Below are positions 13,735 to 21,207 of a stretch of 26,976 nt of DNA, piece by piece. Under the pieces are notes generated by a model. It was given only the letters and a program-made list of their open reading frames with translations. It searched no databases and was not told the origin of the DNA. The stretch lies in contig JAYTCQ010000302.1 in assembly GCA_043736395.1 (NCBI GenBank), positions 1 to 26,976 on the forward strand, given 5' to 3'. The stretch comes from JAFDVL01 sp043736395 (GTDB lineage: Bacteria; Acidobacteriota; Blastocatellia; RBC074). Each line of letters begins with the position of its first letter. Positions within the stretch are counted from its first letter, which is position 1. Both the position numbers and the translations under genes were made by a program.

Positions 13735-15042
13735 TTAGGTGGATTTTACTTTTGAATTGGTAAGTAATAACACGATCGCAATCAACGTCAGCATCACCGC
13801 TTCGCCCATCAAGACTCGCGCTAATGGGATATGAAAGGGCTTATCTGTCAGCCATCCGGTCAGCATGGCGCCGAGCGGAATCCCCCCGCGAAAAGCAACC
13901 ATATAAATGCTCATTACGCGTCCGCGCATTTCATCCGGGACTAATAATTGCACCAGCGAAGAGGTCAACGAAAACGTAGAAATCAAACATCCGCTGGCAA
14001 TAAACACCATCGGAAATGCCAGCCAGACATTCGATGATAAAGTCACCAGCATTAACGCTACGCCTCCGCCAATTTGCAGCATCAAGATTTTCTGGCCTTT
14101 GTTTTTGGCATCTCCGAGCCACGCGGAAAATAGTGCTCCCACAGCGGAACCCGCACCTGAAATAGACAGCAAGGTACTGTATGTTCCTAAGCCTTTGCCC
14201 AAATGCTTAATTGTCAGCGGATAAAGAAACGTTATGAATTGAATCCCGAAAAAAGTTGCAGAAAAAGAAATGAAGGTCAGCGAGCGTAAAATGTCTTGAT
14301 GCCAAACGAAGCTGAGTCCCTGCTTCATCTCTCCGCCGATATTTTTTCCTTTGTTTGCGTCACGTGTGATGGGCGGAATCTGTAACATCACCAACGCGAT
14401 TACTACCGCAATAAATGTCATTCCATTAATCGCAAAGCAAACGGCAGCCGCATCATAATTCAGGTTATTGGCACTCGCTCCCATCGTTGCGAGAACGATT
14501 CCCCCGAGCACTGGCCCCAGTGTCCGCGCCAAATTGAACTGCATTGAGTTCAAGGCAACAGCATTCGCCATGTCTTCTTTTTTGCCAACCAGCACCGGCA
14601 TCAAAGCCTGATACGCCGGCCCGCCAAAAGCCTGTGCGCAGCCCGTCAAGAACGAAATCATCAAGATGGGATAAATTGACTGGAACCGATAGTAAGCAAA
14701 AGCAGAAAGCGCAAAGGCAAAGATCAATTGCAACCACTGCGAGGTCATCAGAATTCTTCGACGATCAACCCGGTCTGCAATAACTCCGCCGAGTAAGGAA
14801 AAAAGTAAGATCGGTGCGGCAGCCAGCGCGCTGTTGAGCGATTGATACCACTCGCGCTTGGTCATTTCGTAGACCATGAATCCCATTGCCGCTTCCTGCA
14901 TCCACGTCCCGGAACTTGACGTAAAAGCACCAAACCACAACAACCGGAAATTACGATATTTAAAAGCTCGAAAGGTTCTGCCAAAACCGCGCGCTGGTTC
15001 GGATTGAGGTTCGAGTATTTCAGGCTTGGCGGCAGACGACAT
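13735..15042 (-). CDS. MFS transporter (MFS_3/enterobactin-exporter type)
   Basis: A major facilitator superfamily permease of 435 aa with about 12 hydrophobic helices. The loop between helices 2 and 3, GGVIADRVDRRRIL, carries the MFS signature; the second half has MRGRVMSIYMVAFRGGIPLG. Overall pattern and length fit the MFS_3 (EntS-like) group of drug or siderophore exporters. The soluble N-terminus (about 30 residues) precedes ARGFGRTFRAFKYRNFRLLW. The ATG at 15040-15042 is chosen; a GTG at 15096 would add 18 residues but would translate through a 25-bp palindrome. No siderophore genes are nearby, so the substrate is unknown. It is followed, on the minus strand, by the 13621-13729 inverted repeat. 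Confidence 0.88.
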   Translation of the reverse strand: MSSAAKPEILEPQSEPARGFGRTFRAFKYRNFRLLWFGAFTSSSGTWMQEAAMGFMVYEMTKREWYQSLNSALAAAPILLFSLLGGVIADRVDRRRILMTSQWLQLIFAFALSAFAYYRFQSIYPILMISFLTGCAQAFGGPAYQALMPVLVGKKEDMANAVALNSMQFNLARTLGPVLGGIVLATMGASANNLNYDAAAVCFAINGMTFIAVVIALVMLQIPPITRDANKGKNIGGEMKQGLSFVWHQDILRSLTFISFSATFFGIQFITFLYPLTIKHLGKGLGTYSTLLSISGAGSAVGALFSAWLGDAKNKGQKILMLQIGGGVALMLVTLSSNVWLAFPMVFIASGCLISTFSLTSSLVQLLVPDEMRGRVMSIYMVAFRGGIPLGAMLTGWLTDKPFHIPLARVLMGEAVMLTLIAIVLLLTNSKVKST

Positions 15043-15071
15043 TAGGTGTGAAATTTTTGAAGTGTAGGAAC

Positions 15072-15096
15072 GTGACGGGAAAAATTTTCCCGTCAC
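15072..15096. promoter_or_regulatory. 25-bp perfect palindrome upstream of the MFS gene
   Basis: GTGACGGGAAAA (15072-15083) and TTTTCCCGTCAC (15085-15096) flank one central base. It lies 17 bp after the stop of the Dabb gene and 29 bp before the MFS ATG on the minus strand. It could be an operator for a local regulator, or a terminator hairpin with stem GTGACGGG and an A/T loop. No T-run follows it on either strand beyond the central one, which favours an operator or a processing structure. Confidence 0.7.
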
Positions 15097-15113
15097 TCAG
15101 ATTCTGAAAATAA

Positions 15114-15533
15114 TTAATTGCTAACGTCGTGCGTACGGCTTTCCAGACGAATGGGAATATAAATTTTGTACCATTCATCACGCGCAGGGTGTTTCGTATA
15201 AGCCTCTAACGCAGCGGCATCCGCGAATTCCATCGCGATGATCGCATCGTAATCTTTGCCGTCTGCCGTCTGCGTTTGCAGCTTAACTTTCTTGGTCCAG
15301 ACGCGATGGAGGCCTGGAACGACACCAGCCATTTTCGCAGCAGCATCGAGTGCCGCCTGCTTTTGTTCAGCACTCGCCGCATCTGTCCATTTGACGGTAA
15401 TGAAATGAATCAGAGTAGTCGGCGCGCTCGCCTTTGCCGGGTTGCCCGCCTTCGCAGCTTTCTTTTGCAAAGTAAAAGCTCCACAAGCTACTACTAAAAC
15501 TAACGAACTGATTAATAAGATTTTTTTAAGCAT
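15114..15533 (-). CDS. Dabb-domain lipoprotein
   Basis: A 139-aa exported protein. The N-terminus MLKKILLISSLVLVVACGAF looks like a lipoprotein signal with the lipobox cysteine at 17, although an uncleaved or ordinary signal is possible. The mature domain (about 40-139) matches the stress-responsive dimeric alpha/beta barrel (Dabb) family: LIHFITVKWTDAASAEQKQ at the start, VPGLHRVWTKK, AIIAMEFADAAALEAYTKHP and a final HDV. The function of lipid-anchored Dabb domains is unknown. It may be cotranscribed with the upstream secreted protein (27 bp gap, with AGGAG seen as CTCCT at 15540-15544) and the downstream MFS gene. Confidence 0.82.
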   Translation of the reverse strand: MLKKILLISSLVLVVACGAFTLQKKAAKAGNPAKASAPTTLIHFITVKWTDAASAEQKQAALDAAAKMAGVVPGLHRVWTKKVKLQTQTADGKDYDAIIAMEFADAAALEAYTKHPARDEWYKIYIPIRLESRTHDVSN

Positions 15534-15560
15534 CGTTTTCTCCTAAAGTTGTTTACTGTA

Positions 15561-15926
15561 TTATTTTCGTTTTGCTGTCCACGTCCCTGAAGCCTGATCG
15601 CCGAGGCTGACTTTACCGCTCATTGCATCTTTCTCAATGGTTCCGGTATATACAACCACCCCGCCCCCAGCTTCAAATGAAAATTCAATTTTATTTCCTT
15701 TGACCGTACCTTTAAGATCGGCTTCACCCAATTGTCCGCTGTATTTTCCAGTCAATGTCTCGCCCTCCTGCTTGAAGGTCATCGAAGGCGATCCAGACCC
15801 GGCAGAAGTTTCGACACTGAAAGCCCAGCTTCCGGTAAGATCAATTTTTTCCTGCGCCGCATTCACCACGACCATTGTGGCAAAAAGCAACGTCACGCTT
15901 AAGATCAGCTTAAATGGTTTTGTCAT
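15561..15926 (-). CDS. Small secreted beta-rich protein
   Basis: A 121-aa protein with a signal peptide (LILSVTLLFATMVVVNAA) and a mature part composed of short beta strands and turns: GSWAFSVETSAG, MTFKQEGETLTGKYSGQLGEADLKGTVKG, EFSFEAGGG, YTGTIEKDAMSGKVSLG and a final GTWTAKRK. The pattern of G-T-x-K-G turns and an ending GTWTA resembles small lipocalin-like/avidin-like domains that recur in Acidobacteriota and Planctomycetes, but no binding site can be assigned. AAGGA precedes the ATG. A TATGAT -10 candidate (ATCATA at 15968-15973 on the plus strand) lies upstream without a clear -35. Confidence 0.75.
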   Translation of the reverse strand: MTKPFKLILSVTLLFATMVVVNAAQEKIDLTGSWAFSVETSAGSGSPSMTFKQEGETLTGKYSGQLGEADLKGTVKGNKIEFSFEAGGGVVVYTGTIEKDAMSGKVSLGDQASGTWTAKRK

Positions 15927-16002
15927 ACGTCAGAAATTCCTTTCAGATGAATCGTGTGGAGTGAGAGATCATAGCAGATAAAACGATAAAATAAGAATAG
16001 CC

Positions 16003-17991
16003 TTAATCATCATTATCATTCATCTCAGCCGCAACATCTATTCGCCTCTCTCCTAAAATTAAGGCGCTTCTGGGCGCAACCGAAGCCTGAGATTCAACTA
16101 TCTGCGAAATACTATTTTTAATCGGCGAAGTCCTAACCTGCCTGCCATCTCCATAGATTTTCCAGCTTCCCGGTGGGATTTCAAAATCTCCGGCTGTGCC
16201 ATTTGGATTCAATAAAATCAAGGCTCTGCGCCATTCATCCCCACCGCCAAGGTCTTCTATTTGGTAGGCAATACAACCCGCCGGAACTGGCAAACCTAAT
16301 TGATCGTCTAAAAATTTTACGGCGCTCGTGGCCCCACGCGCGGTACGATGTCGAAACAGACGATGCTCGTGAAACAGCGCGATCAATCCACGATAATAAG
16401 CAAAGACATCGTAATTTTCAGCTTTCTGCCGCCATCGAATCATATTCACTGCGTCGGTTTTATTGTAACTGTTATGGTCTCCGCTTTTAGTCCTGAGCCA
16501 TTCCTGACCGCTCTGAATAAATGGAATTCCTTCAGAGGTAAAAAGTATGACTGCGCCCAGCTTATCCATCGCGCGCCGGTCACCATCCGTCACGGCAGCA
16601 TCGTTAATTGTGCTAATCAAAATCCGATCCCAGAGCGTATGATTATCGTGACATTCGATGTAATTAATGCTTTCCAATGGAGATGCCGCAAAGCTGTCAA
16701 CAGAACCGCGAATGCCTGTTTTTACTGTTCCAATGATATGCCCCGCCTGGATAAATCCAGTCGTCCGCGCATCAAAAACATTGCCCTTCAAAGCATCTCG
16801 AAATTCGTCATTGAAGACCGCCCATCCACGTCCCCACTGTTTGCCCTTTGAGGTCAATTCAATTGGAGAAGTTCCCCCCGCCCACGGTTCGCCGTAAATC
16901 AAAAGATGCGGATCAATCGCCCGTAAATCTTCGACGATCATCATCACAGTTTCCTGATCGGTGAGTCCCAACAAGTCAAAACGAAAGCCGTCCACCTTGT
17001 ACTCCGTCACCCAATATTTCACACAATCCAAAATATAACGCCGCGCCATCGGAGCTTCCGAACGAAATTCATTGCCTGTTCCCGAACCGTCCCAATAACT
17101 GCCATCCGTTTTCATCCGGTAGTAATAACCCGGTACTAACCCTTCAAAACTATAAATTAAATTTTTGGTGATGAGCTCAAATGTATGATTGAAGACGACA
17201 TCAAGTGTCACGCGTAGTCCGCGTTTATGCAGCGCATCAATCATTCGTTTGAGTTCGCCGACACGACGCGCATCGAACCGTTCCGTCGCGTACCAGCCCG
17301 CCGGAGAAAAATGATGCACGGCGTCGTAACCCCACCCATAAACATCTTCCGCCGCATTCGTATGAAATTCCCCAATCGGCATGAGCTGAATAACATTGAC
17401 TCCCAGCTCCGTTAAATGATCTAGTCCTGTGGTGATATCTCTGCGATCCGTCAGATATGTTCCGGCTTCGGTCAAGCCCAAATATTTCCCACGACGCTGG
17501 ATCCCGCTGTCAGGATCAATCGTAAAATCACGCACGTGCATCTCATAAATGACAGCATCATTCGTCGGAAAATTCGGACGATCCGCAATAATCGTATGGT
17601 CGTTCACAACTATCGAACGTCCATTGTGTGATGTGATGGCACGAGCATACGGGTCAAGTAATTCTCGGTCAGGATTAAAACGCGGATCATCACCTTGCGC
17701 TGTATAGATGTAATAAGTGCCGTTAAGGTCACCAGGGATTTTCGCTTCCCAACTTCCATCCTCATTTTTTTTGAGTGAGAAACGACCGGCTTCATCGCCC
17801 GTCGGAGCCGGATATAAATGCAGCGTGATCTGATTCGCGGTCGGTGCCCAGACACGAAAGATAGTTTGATTTTTTGAGTAGTTCGCACCTAAAGGAAGCG
17901 TACAAATAAACTCATCCGCCGGATGCCGCGCCACTTCAGCGGTATAGTTTATTTTGCGACGTAAGCGGGAAAGATATTCTTCTGAAGTCAT
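16003..17991 (-). CDS. Type I pullulanase / debranching enzyme (GH13)
   Basis: A 662-aa glycoside hydrolase that would cleave alpha-1,6 branches in pullulan, glycogen or amylopectin. A CBM48-like domain (about 40-130, TIFRVWAPTANQITLHLY) precedes the GH13 barrel. Catalytic motifs are complete: YGWGYDA (218-224, the type I pullulanase YNWGYDP signature with two changes), DVVFNH (264-269), DGFRFDLLG with nucleophile D339, acid/base E368 in GEPWAGG, and CHDNH with D449. A C-terminal all-beta domain follows. There is no signal peptide, so it is cytoplasmic and likely acts in glycogen turnover. The start ATG at 17991 lacks a Shine-Dalgarno site. Next to it lies a large inverted repeat at 18043-18154. 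Confidence 0.93.
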   Translation of the reverse strand: MTSEEYLSRLRRKINYTAEVARHPADEFICTLPLGANYSKNQTIFRVWAPTANQITLHLYPAPTGDEAGRFSLKKNEDGSWEAKIPGDLNGTYYIYTAQGDDPRFNPDRELLDPYARAITSHNGRSIVVNDHTIIADRPNFPTNDAVIYEMHVRDFTIDPDSGIQRRGKYLGLTEAGTYLTDRRDITTGLDHLTELGVNVIQLMPIGEFHTNAAEDVYGWGYDAVHHFSPAGWYATERFDARRVGELKRMIDALHKRGLRVTLDVVFNHTFELITKNLIYSFEGLVPGYYYRMKTDGSYWDGSGTGNEFRSEAPMARRYILDCVKYWVTEYKVDGFRFDLLGLTDQETVMMIVEDLRAIDPHLLIYGEPWAGGTSPIELTSKGKQWGRGWAVFNDEFRDALKGNVFDARTTGFIQAGHIIGTVKTGIRGSVDSFAASPLESINYIECHDNHTLWDRILISTINDAAVTDGDRRAMDKLGAVILFTSEGIPFIQSGQEWLRTKSGDHNSYNKTDAVNMIRWRQKAENYDVFAYYRGLIALFHEHRLFRHRTARGATSAVKFLDDQLGLPVPAGCIAYQIEDLGGGDEWRRALILLNPNGTAGDFEIPPGSWKIYGDGRQVRTSPIKNSISQIVESQASVAPRSALILGERRIDVAAEMNDNDD

Positions 17992-18042
17992 GTTGTTTTA
18001 CGCAGGCTACCCTCTTTAAAAATTTCGTTATTTCAGTTGCGT

Positions 18043-18154
18043 GCGCAGTGTCAGTAGCCGCGTGAGCAAGGGCTGCTTCGGCAAGGCGTTCATTGATGCC
18101 CAAAGACTCACTGTCAAGGCAGCCCTGCTCACGCGCGGGCTACTGACACTGCGC
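18043..18154. repeat. MITE/REP-like inverted repeat, diverged copy C
   Basis: Arms at 18043-18076 and 18119-18154 pair over about 33 bases with one 3-nt and one 1-nt indel. Both start GCGCAGTGTCAGTAGCC read from the outside. The arm reads AGTAGCCCGCGCGTGAGCAG, which aligns to AGAAGCCCGCACGTAGTAAG of copies A and B, so it is a distant member of the same family. It lies in the 216-bp spacer between the pullulanase start and the GNAT toxin stop, both on the minus strand. Confidence 0.88.
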
Positions 18155-18207
18155 ATATATTTAAATACGCTATAAGAATGGTGACCTCACTCTATTATCT
18201 TTTTCAC

Positions 18208-18708
18208 TTATTCTGAAATCAATTGAAGCTGGCGAATTGCTTGAATGCTTTTGAACATGCGTAGCGATTTAGGAAAGCGAATAAAATCGCGGCTTTCGTA
18301 CCACTGAGCAAGACGTTCACTGCGAGCGTCCATCATGAAGGCACGAATACCGATTTTGTTTGAAATTTCGTCCACTCTCGCTTGCGCATCGGTCAACAGT
18401 AAATCTCCGTAGCCTTGTCCTTGAAAGGCACCATCAACACCAATTTGACCTAGTAAAATTACAGGAATAGCTCGCTTGATAAGCGGCTTGTCTTGAGGAA
18501 TTTCTTCCTGCCTCACCTGTGACATAACTAATGTGTGATAGCCGACTATGCGCGCAGACGCGGCAAGATCATTCACCAACACCATTGTTCTGCTTAAATC
18601 ACGTTCCTGATCTTGTAAGGCTTTTTCCCATAAAAAGCGTGTTGCTTCCGCCTCGCCGCAATCAAATAATTTACGATTATGCTCGCGGGTCAATGGTTCA
18701 ATCAGCAA
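18208..18708 (-). CDS. GNAT-family toxin (TacT/AtaT-like)
   Basis: A 166-aa acetyltransferase. The acetyl-CoA pyrophosphate-binding motif is visible as FQGQGYGDLLL (Q96, G99, G101), and Y137 in QWYESRDFIRFP is in the position of the catalytic tyrosine of GNAT toxins. Such toxins acetylate the amino group of charged aminoacyl-tRNA and block translation. The N-terminus, MLIEPLTREHNRKLFDCGEAEATRFLWEKA, is characteristic of the DUF1778-partnered group. The gene overlaps its antitoxin by 11 bp, which is typical of such pairs. Which tRNA is the target is unknown; that a tRNA gene lies close by is probably unrelated. Confidence 0.9.
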   Translation of the reverse strand: MLIEPLTREHNRKLFDCGEAEATRFLWEKALQDQERDLSRTMVLVNDLAASARIVGYHTLVMSQVRQEEIPQDKPLIKRAIPVILLGQIGVDGAFQGQGYGDLLLTDAQARVDEISNKIGIRAFMMDARSERLAQWYESRDFIRFPKSLRMFKSIQAIRQLQLISE

Positions 18709-19021
18709 GCTGATACCTCACCCCTTTGCGAACCCCCTGCCGATATTTAGCTGCCGCCTGGAGAGATTTCCTGGAAGGTTTGCGCGCTTTCGTCACACTC
18801 AAAGCATCTAAAAAAAACTGATAATCCGCAGTTCCTAGCAACAAGTTGTCGTGCTTTTCTAATACCTCATCGGCCTTTTGGCTCAAGGTTGACACAGCAA
18901 ATTCCGTCAAATCCTGTCCCACGATGGTGGCCGCGCGGACAACACGGGATTTGATTTCAGGCGTAAGTCGAAAGTTCAGGCGGCTCTGTTCTGTTCTGCT
19001 TTTATTTTTCACAAGTGACAT
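18698..19021 (-). CDS. DUF1778 ribbon-helix-helix antitoxin (TacA-like)
   Basis: A 107-aa antitoxin. The N-terminal part, SRLNFRLTPEIKSRVVRAATIVGQDLTEFAVSTL, is a ribbon-helix-helix DNA-binding domain of the DUF1778 type. The C-terminal tail, SRKSLQAAAKYRQGVRKG, is a basic helical arm that would wrap the toxin. It lies upstream of the toxin and overlaps it, as in TacAT/KacAT systems. The complex would repress its own promoter; a 15-bp inverted repeat (19038-19052) just before the ATG is a candidate operator. The N-terminus starts at the ATG at 19021; no strong Shine-Dalgarno site other than GGAGA (TCTCC at 19028-19032) is seen. Confidence 0.88.
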   Translation of the reverse strand: MSLVKNKSRTEQSRLNFRLTPEIKSRVVRAATIVGQDLTEFAVSTLSQKADEVLEKHDNLLLGTADYQFFLDALSVTKARKPSRKSLQAAAKYRQGVRKGVRYQLAD

Positions 19022-19037
19022 TTTCCATCTCCATTAA

Positions 19038-19052
19038 GTGGCTGATTGCCAC
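19038..19052. promoter_or_regulatory. Candidate autoregulatory operator of the toxin-antitoxin pair
   Basis: GTGGC (19038-19042), five bases, GCCAC (19048-19052): a perfect 5-bp inverted repeat 16 bp upstream of the antitoxin ATG. RHH antitoxins bind such short palindromes. A second, looser inverted repeat (AGAGAAC 19073-19079 with GTTCTCT 19113-19119) is further out. Confidence 0.4.
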
Positions 19053-19134
19053 ATCCATCATCGCACAAACGTAGAGAACGTAAAAGTAGATTTCTTGTCC
19101 ATAAAAAAACAGGTTCTCTCACAAAACAAACAAA

Positions 19135-19164
19135 AGCCTGTTTAGTTGCAAGGCTAAACAGGCT
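19135..19164 (-). terminator. Terminator of the tRNA-Lys gene
   Basis: Perfect 11-bp stem AGCCTGTTTAG (19135-19145) and CTAAACAGGCT (19154-19164), with an 8-nt loop. On the minus strand the stem is followed by TTTTGTTTG. It lies 14 bp beyond the encoded CCA end of the tRNA and is a good intrinsic terminator; a CTTTTT run on the plus-strand side makes it potentially bidirectional. Confidence 0.85.
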
Positions 19165-19178
19165 CTTTTTCGATAAAA

Positions 19179-19254
19179 TGGTGGACCGTGCTGGATTCGA
19201 ACCAGCGACCCAATGATTAAGAGTCATTTGCTCTACCAACTGAGCTAACGGTCC
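19179..19254 (-). tRNA. tRNA-Lys (anticodon CUU)
   Basis: A 76-nt tRNA on the minus strand. The acceptor stem GGACCGT pairs with ACGGTCC, followed by the discriminator A and an encoded CCA (TGG at 19179-19181 on the plus strand). The D arm GCTCAGTTGGTAGAGC is intact. The anticodon stem AATGA/TCATT encloses the loop CTCTTAA, giving anticodon CTT at positions 34-36, which decodes AAG lysine. The T arm contains GGTTCGAATCC. An intrinsic terminator follows at 19135-19164. Confidence 0.97.
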
Positions 19255-19296
19255 TGATGCTTGATATTAAGTTTGCGTTAAGTCTTATTCAGATGC

Positions 19297-19323
19297 TTTG
19301 ACTTCCCTCAAGCGAAGTGCAAA
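19297..19323. promoter_or_regulatory. Imperfect inverted repeat upstream of the phosphate-uptake genes
   Basis: TTTGACTTC (19297-19305) and GAAGTGCAAA (19314-19323) pair with one bulged base around an 8-nt centre. It includes a TTGACT -35-like hexamer, and TACTAT (19325-19330) follows, but the 21-bp spacing is poor for a sigma-70 promoter. It could be an activator-dependent promoter or operator for the DUF47-PiT unit. It does not resemble a Pho box. Confidence 0.3.
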
Positions 19324-19398
19324 ATACTATATCTTCTTACACCTTATCAAGTGTTACGCGGTCAATTTGATTTTCACTTAACTATTCAGGAGTTTTAT

Positions 19399-20022
19399 AT
19401 GTTTGGTCTTCTACCTAAAGAAGAGAAGTATTTCGACTTGTTCAATCAAATGGCAGTTCATATTAAAGAGTGTACGGCCTTATTAAAAACTTTATTTGAA
19501 AATCCCTCTCGTCATCAAGAGATCGCGGATCAAATTAAAAAAGTCGAACATCAATGTGATGAAATCACCCATGATATTGTGCGCAAACTGAATCAAACTT
19601 TCATAACTCCGTTTGACCGTGAAGACATTCACGCCATCGCCAGCAAATTGGATGACATCGTTGATCGCATTGAATATACCTCGCGCCGCGTGGTCCTCTT
19701 TCGCGTCGGTCAGCCGACCACCGATCACGCCTTGCGCTTAACCGATGTGCTGATTCGTCAGGCCGCACAGTTGGAAAGGGCCGTCGCCGCACTTGCCAAA
19801 AATAATGTCAAAGTGATTCAGGAATGTATTGTCGCCATTCATACATTGGAAAACGAAGGCGATGCGATTCATTATCAGGCCATTGCTCATCTCTTCGATC
19901 ACGAAAAAGACCCGATCACTTTGATTAAGTGGAAAGAAGTTTATGAAAAACTTGAGCGCAGTATTGATACTTGCGAAGACGTTGCCAACGTCATTGAATC
20001 CGTGACGCTCAAGAATGCCTAG
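19399..20022 (+). CDS. DUF47 (PhoU-like) regulator of phosphate transport
   Basis: A 207-aa all-helical cytoplasmic protein of the DUF47/PhoU_div family (YkaA/Pit accessory). It opens MFGLLPKEEKYFDLFNQMAVHIKEC and contains KVEHQCDEITHDIVRKLNQTFITPFDREDIHAIASKLDD, the conserved metal-binding EhxcDeithd and DREDI motifs, and later HTLENEGDAIHYQAI. An in-frame start exists at 19351, but the ATG at 19399 has AGGAG at 19388-19392. It lies 18 bp before the PiT gene; DUF47-PiT pairs are common, and the protein is thought to modulate the transporter. Confidence 0.92.
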   Translation: MFGLLPKEEKYFDLFNQMAVHIKECTALLKTLFENPSRHQEIADQIKKVEHQCDEITHDIVRKLNQTFITPFDREDIHAIASKLDDIVDRIEYTSRRVVLFRVGQPTTDHALRLTDVLIRQAAQLERAVAALAKNNVKVIQECIVAIHTLENEGDAIHYQAIAHLFDHEKDPITLIKWKEVYEKLERSIDTCEDVANVIESVTLKNA

Positions 20023-20040
20023 TTCACCCTCTGAGTTTTT

Positions 20041-21111
20041 ATGTTATCAACGTTCACCCTTGTCGCCCTGATTGTCCTACTTGCGCTTATTTTTGATTAC
20101 ACCAATGGCTTTCACGATGCCGCGAATTCCATTGCAACCGTAGTTTCAACGCGTGTGCTTTCGCCTGGCAAAGCTGTGGTAATGGCCGCCTTTTTTAACT
20201 TCATTGCCGTCCTACTTGGCACAGGGGTTGCCAAAAATGTAGCCAGCGGTTTTGTGGATACCAAACTGATCAACTTGTGGGTCGTGCTGGCCGCATTAGT
20301 GGGAGCCATCACTTGGAATTTGATTACTTGGTATCTGGGACTCCCAACCAGTTCGTCGCACGCCCTCATTGGGAGTTTTATGGGTGCGGCAGTGGCCAAA
20401 GCGGGCTTTGCCTCATTGATCTTAACCAATGAATTTCCCAAAGGAATCTGGGGAACCCTGGCGTTTATTGTGATTTCACCAACGCTTGGTTTACTCAGCG
20501 GCCTGATCTTAATGACGACGGTTTTCTGGATTTGCAAAAACATGGCTCCATCCCGCGTTGACAAATATTTTCGTAGTTTGCAACTTGTCTCCGCTTCGCT
20601 GTTTAGTCTTTCCCACGGCAGCAATGACGCCCAAAAAACGATGGGCATCATCCTGACCGCACTTTTCATCGGCGCTTCACAAGATGCTTCGGTGGCCAGA
20701 ATGATCGGATTGACACCAGAAGCAATCGGTGGAATGAAAGATGCCAGCCACATCGTTATCCCTATGTGGGTCAAATTATCAGCGTTCGCCGCGATCGGAC
20801 TGGGAACTTTGTCAGGTGGATGGCGGATCGTAAAAACCATGGGTTCTAAAATCACCAAGCTTCGACCTGTTGGCGGTTTTTGCGCAGAAACCGGCGGGGC
20901 CTTAACGATCTTTCTGGCGACTTATTTAAATATTCCTGTTTCGACGACGCACACGATTACCGGAGCGATTATGGGAGTCGGCGCGACGCAAAGATTTTCT
21001 GCCGTCCGCTGGGGAGTCGCAGGACGCATCGTCTGGGCCTGGATTATTACCATTCCAGCTTCGGCTTCGATTGCGGCGATGATGTATTATATAACCAAAC
21101 TCTTTCAGTAA
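20041..21111 (+). CDS. PiT-family inorganic phosphate transporter
   Basis: A 356-aa permease for low-affinity phosphate (often as metal phosphate) uptake by ion symport. Both duplicated PiT signatures are present: FDYTNGFHDAANSIATVVSTR near the N-terminus and LSHGSNDAQKTMGII around residues 194-208. About ten hydrophobic helices are visible, and a PVSTTHTITGAIMGVGA repeat of the SSSHALIGSFMGAA segment confirms the internal duplication. It is the second gene of a DUF47-PiT unit with an 18-bp gap. Its stop codon abuts inverted repeat copy B, whose stem followed by TTTTT may terminate the transcript. Confidence 0.94.
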   Translation: MLSTFTLVALIVLLALIFDYTNGFHDAANSIATVVSTRVLSPGKAVVMAAFFNFIAVLLGTGVAKNVASGFVDTKLINLWVVLAALVGAITWNLITWYLGLPTSSSHALIGSFMGAAVAKAGFASLILTNEFPKGIWGTLAFIVISPTLGLLSGLILMTTVFWICKNMAPSRVDKYFRSLQLVSASLFSLSHGSNDAQKTMGIILTALFIGASQDASVARMIGLTPEAIGGMKDASHIVIPMWVKLSAFAAIGLGTLSGGWRIVKTMGSKITKLRPVGGFCAETGGALTIFLATYLNIPVSTTHTITGAIMGVGATQRFSAVRWGVAGRIVWAWIITIPASASIAAMMYYITKLFQ

Positions 21112-21112
21112 A

Positions 21113-21189
21113 AATGCAGAAGCCCGCACGTAGTAAGGGCGCCTTCACACAATGCAAAGACACCCTTACTACGTGCGGGCTTCCGCATT
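21113..21189. repeat. MITE/REP-like inverted repeat, copy B
   Basis: 26-bp arms at 21113-21138 and 21164-21189 with one mismatch, beginning AATGCAGAAGCCCGCACG. Compared with copy A (13621-13729), the CGCAG/CTGCG pair in the arms is changed to CGTAG/CTACG, a compensatory substitution that keeps base pairing. The 25-bp interior shares its flanks with copy A in reversed order, so the two are inserted in opposite orientations. AAAATGC...GCATTTTT at the ends makes a plausible terminator for the PiT gene. Confidence 0.92.
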
Positions 21190-21207
21190 TTTGGAATTGA
21201 TTTTGAA

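Noticed and set aside
15043..15096. GTG start at 15096 for the MFS gene
   Set aside because: It would put a 25-bp perfect palindrome into coding sequence and add a non-conserved leader; the ATG at 15042 suits the family.
19009..19239. 76-codon minus-strand ORF overlapping the tRNA
   Set aside because: Its start reads through tRNA-Lys and its terminator; the MTLNHWVAGSNPARS type sequence is the well-known artefact of translating a tRNA gene.
20112..20858. 248-codon minus-strand ORF opposite the PiT gene
   Set aside because: It is antisense to a clearly conserved transporter, shows no recognisable domain and no ribosome binding site; it is a shadow of the plus-strand codon pattern.
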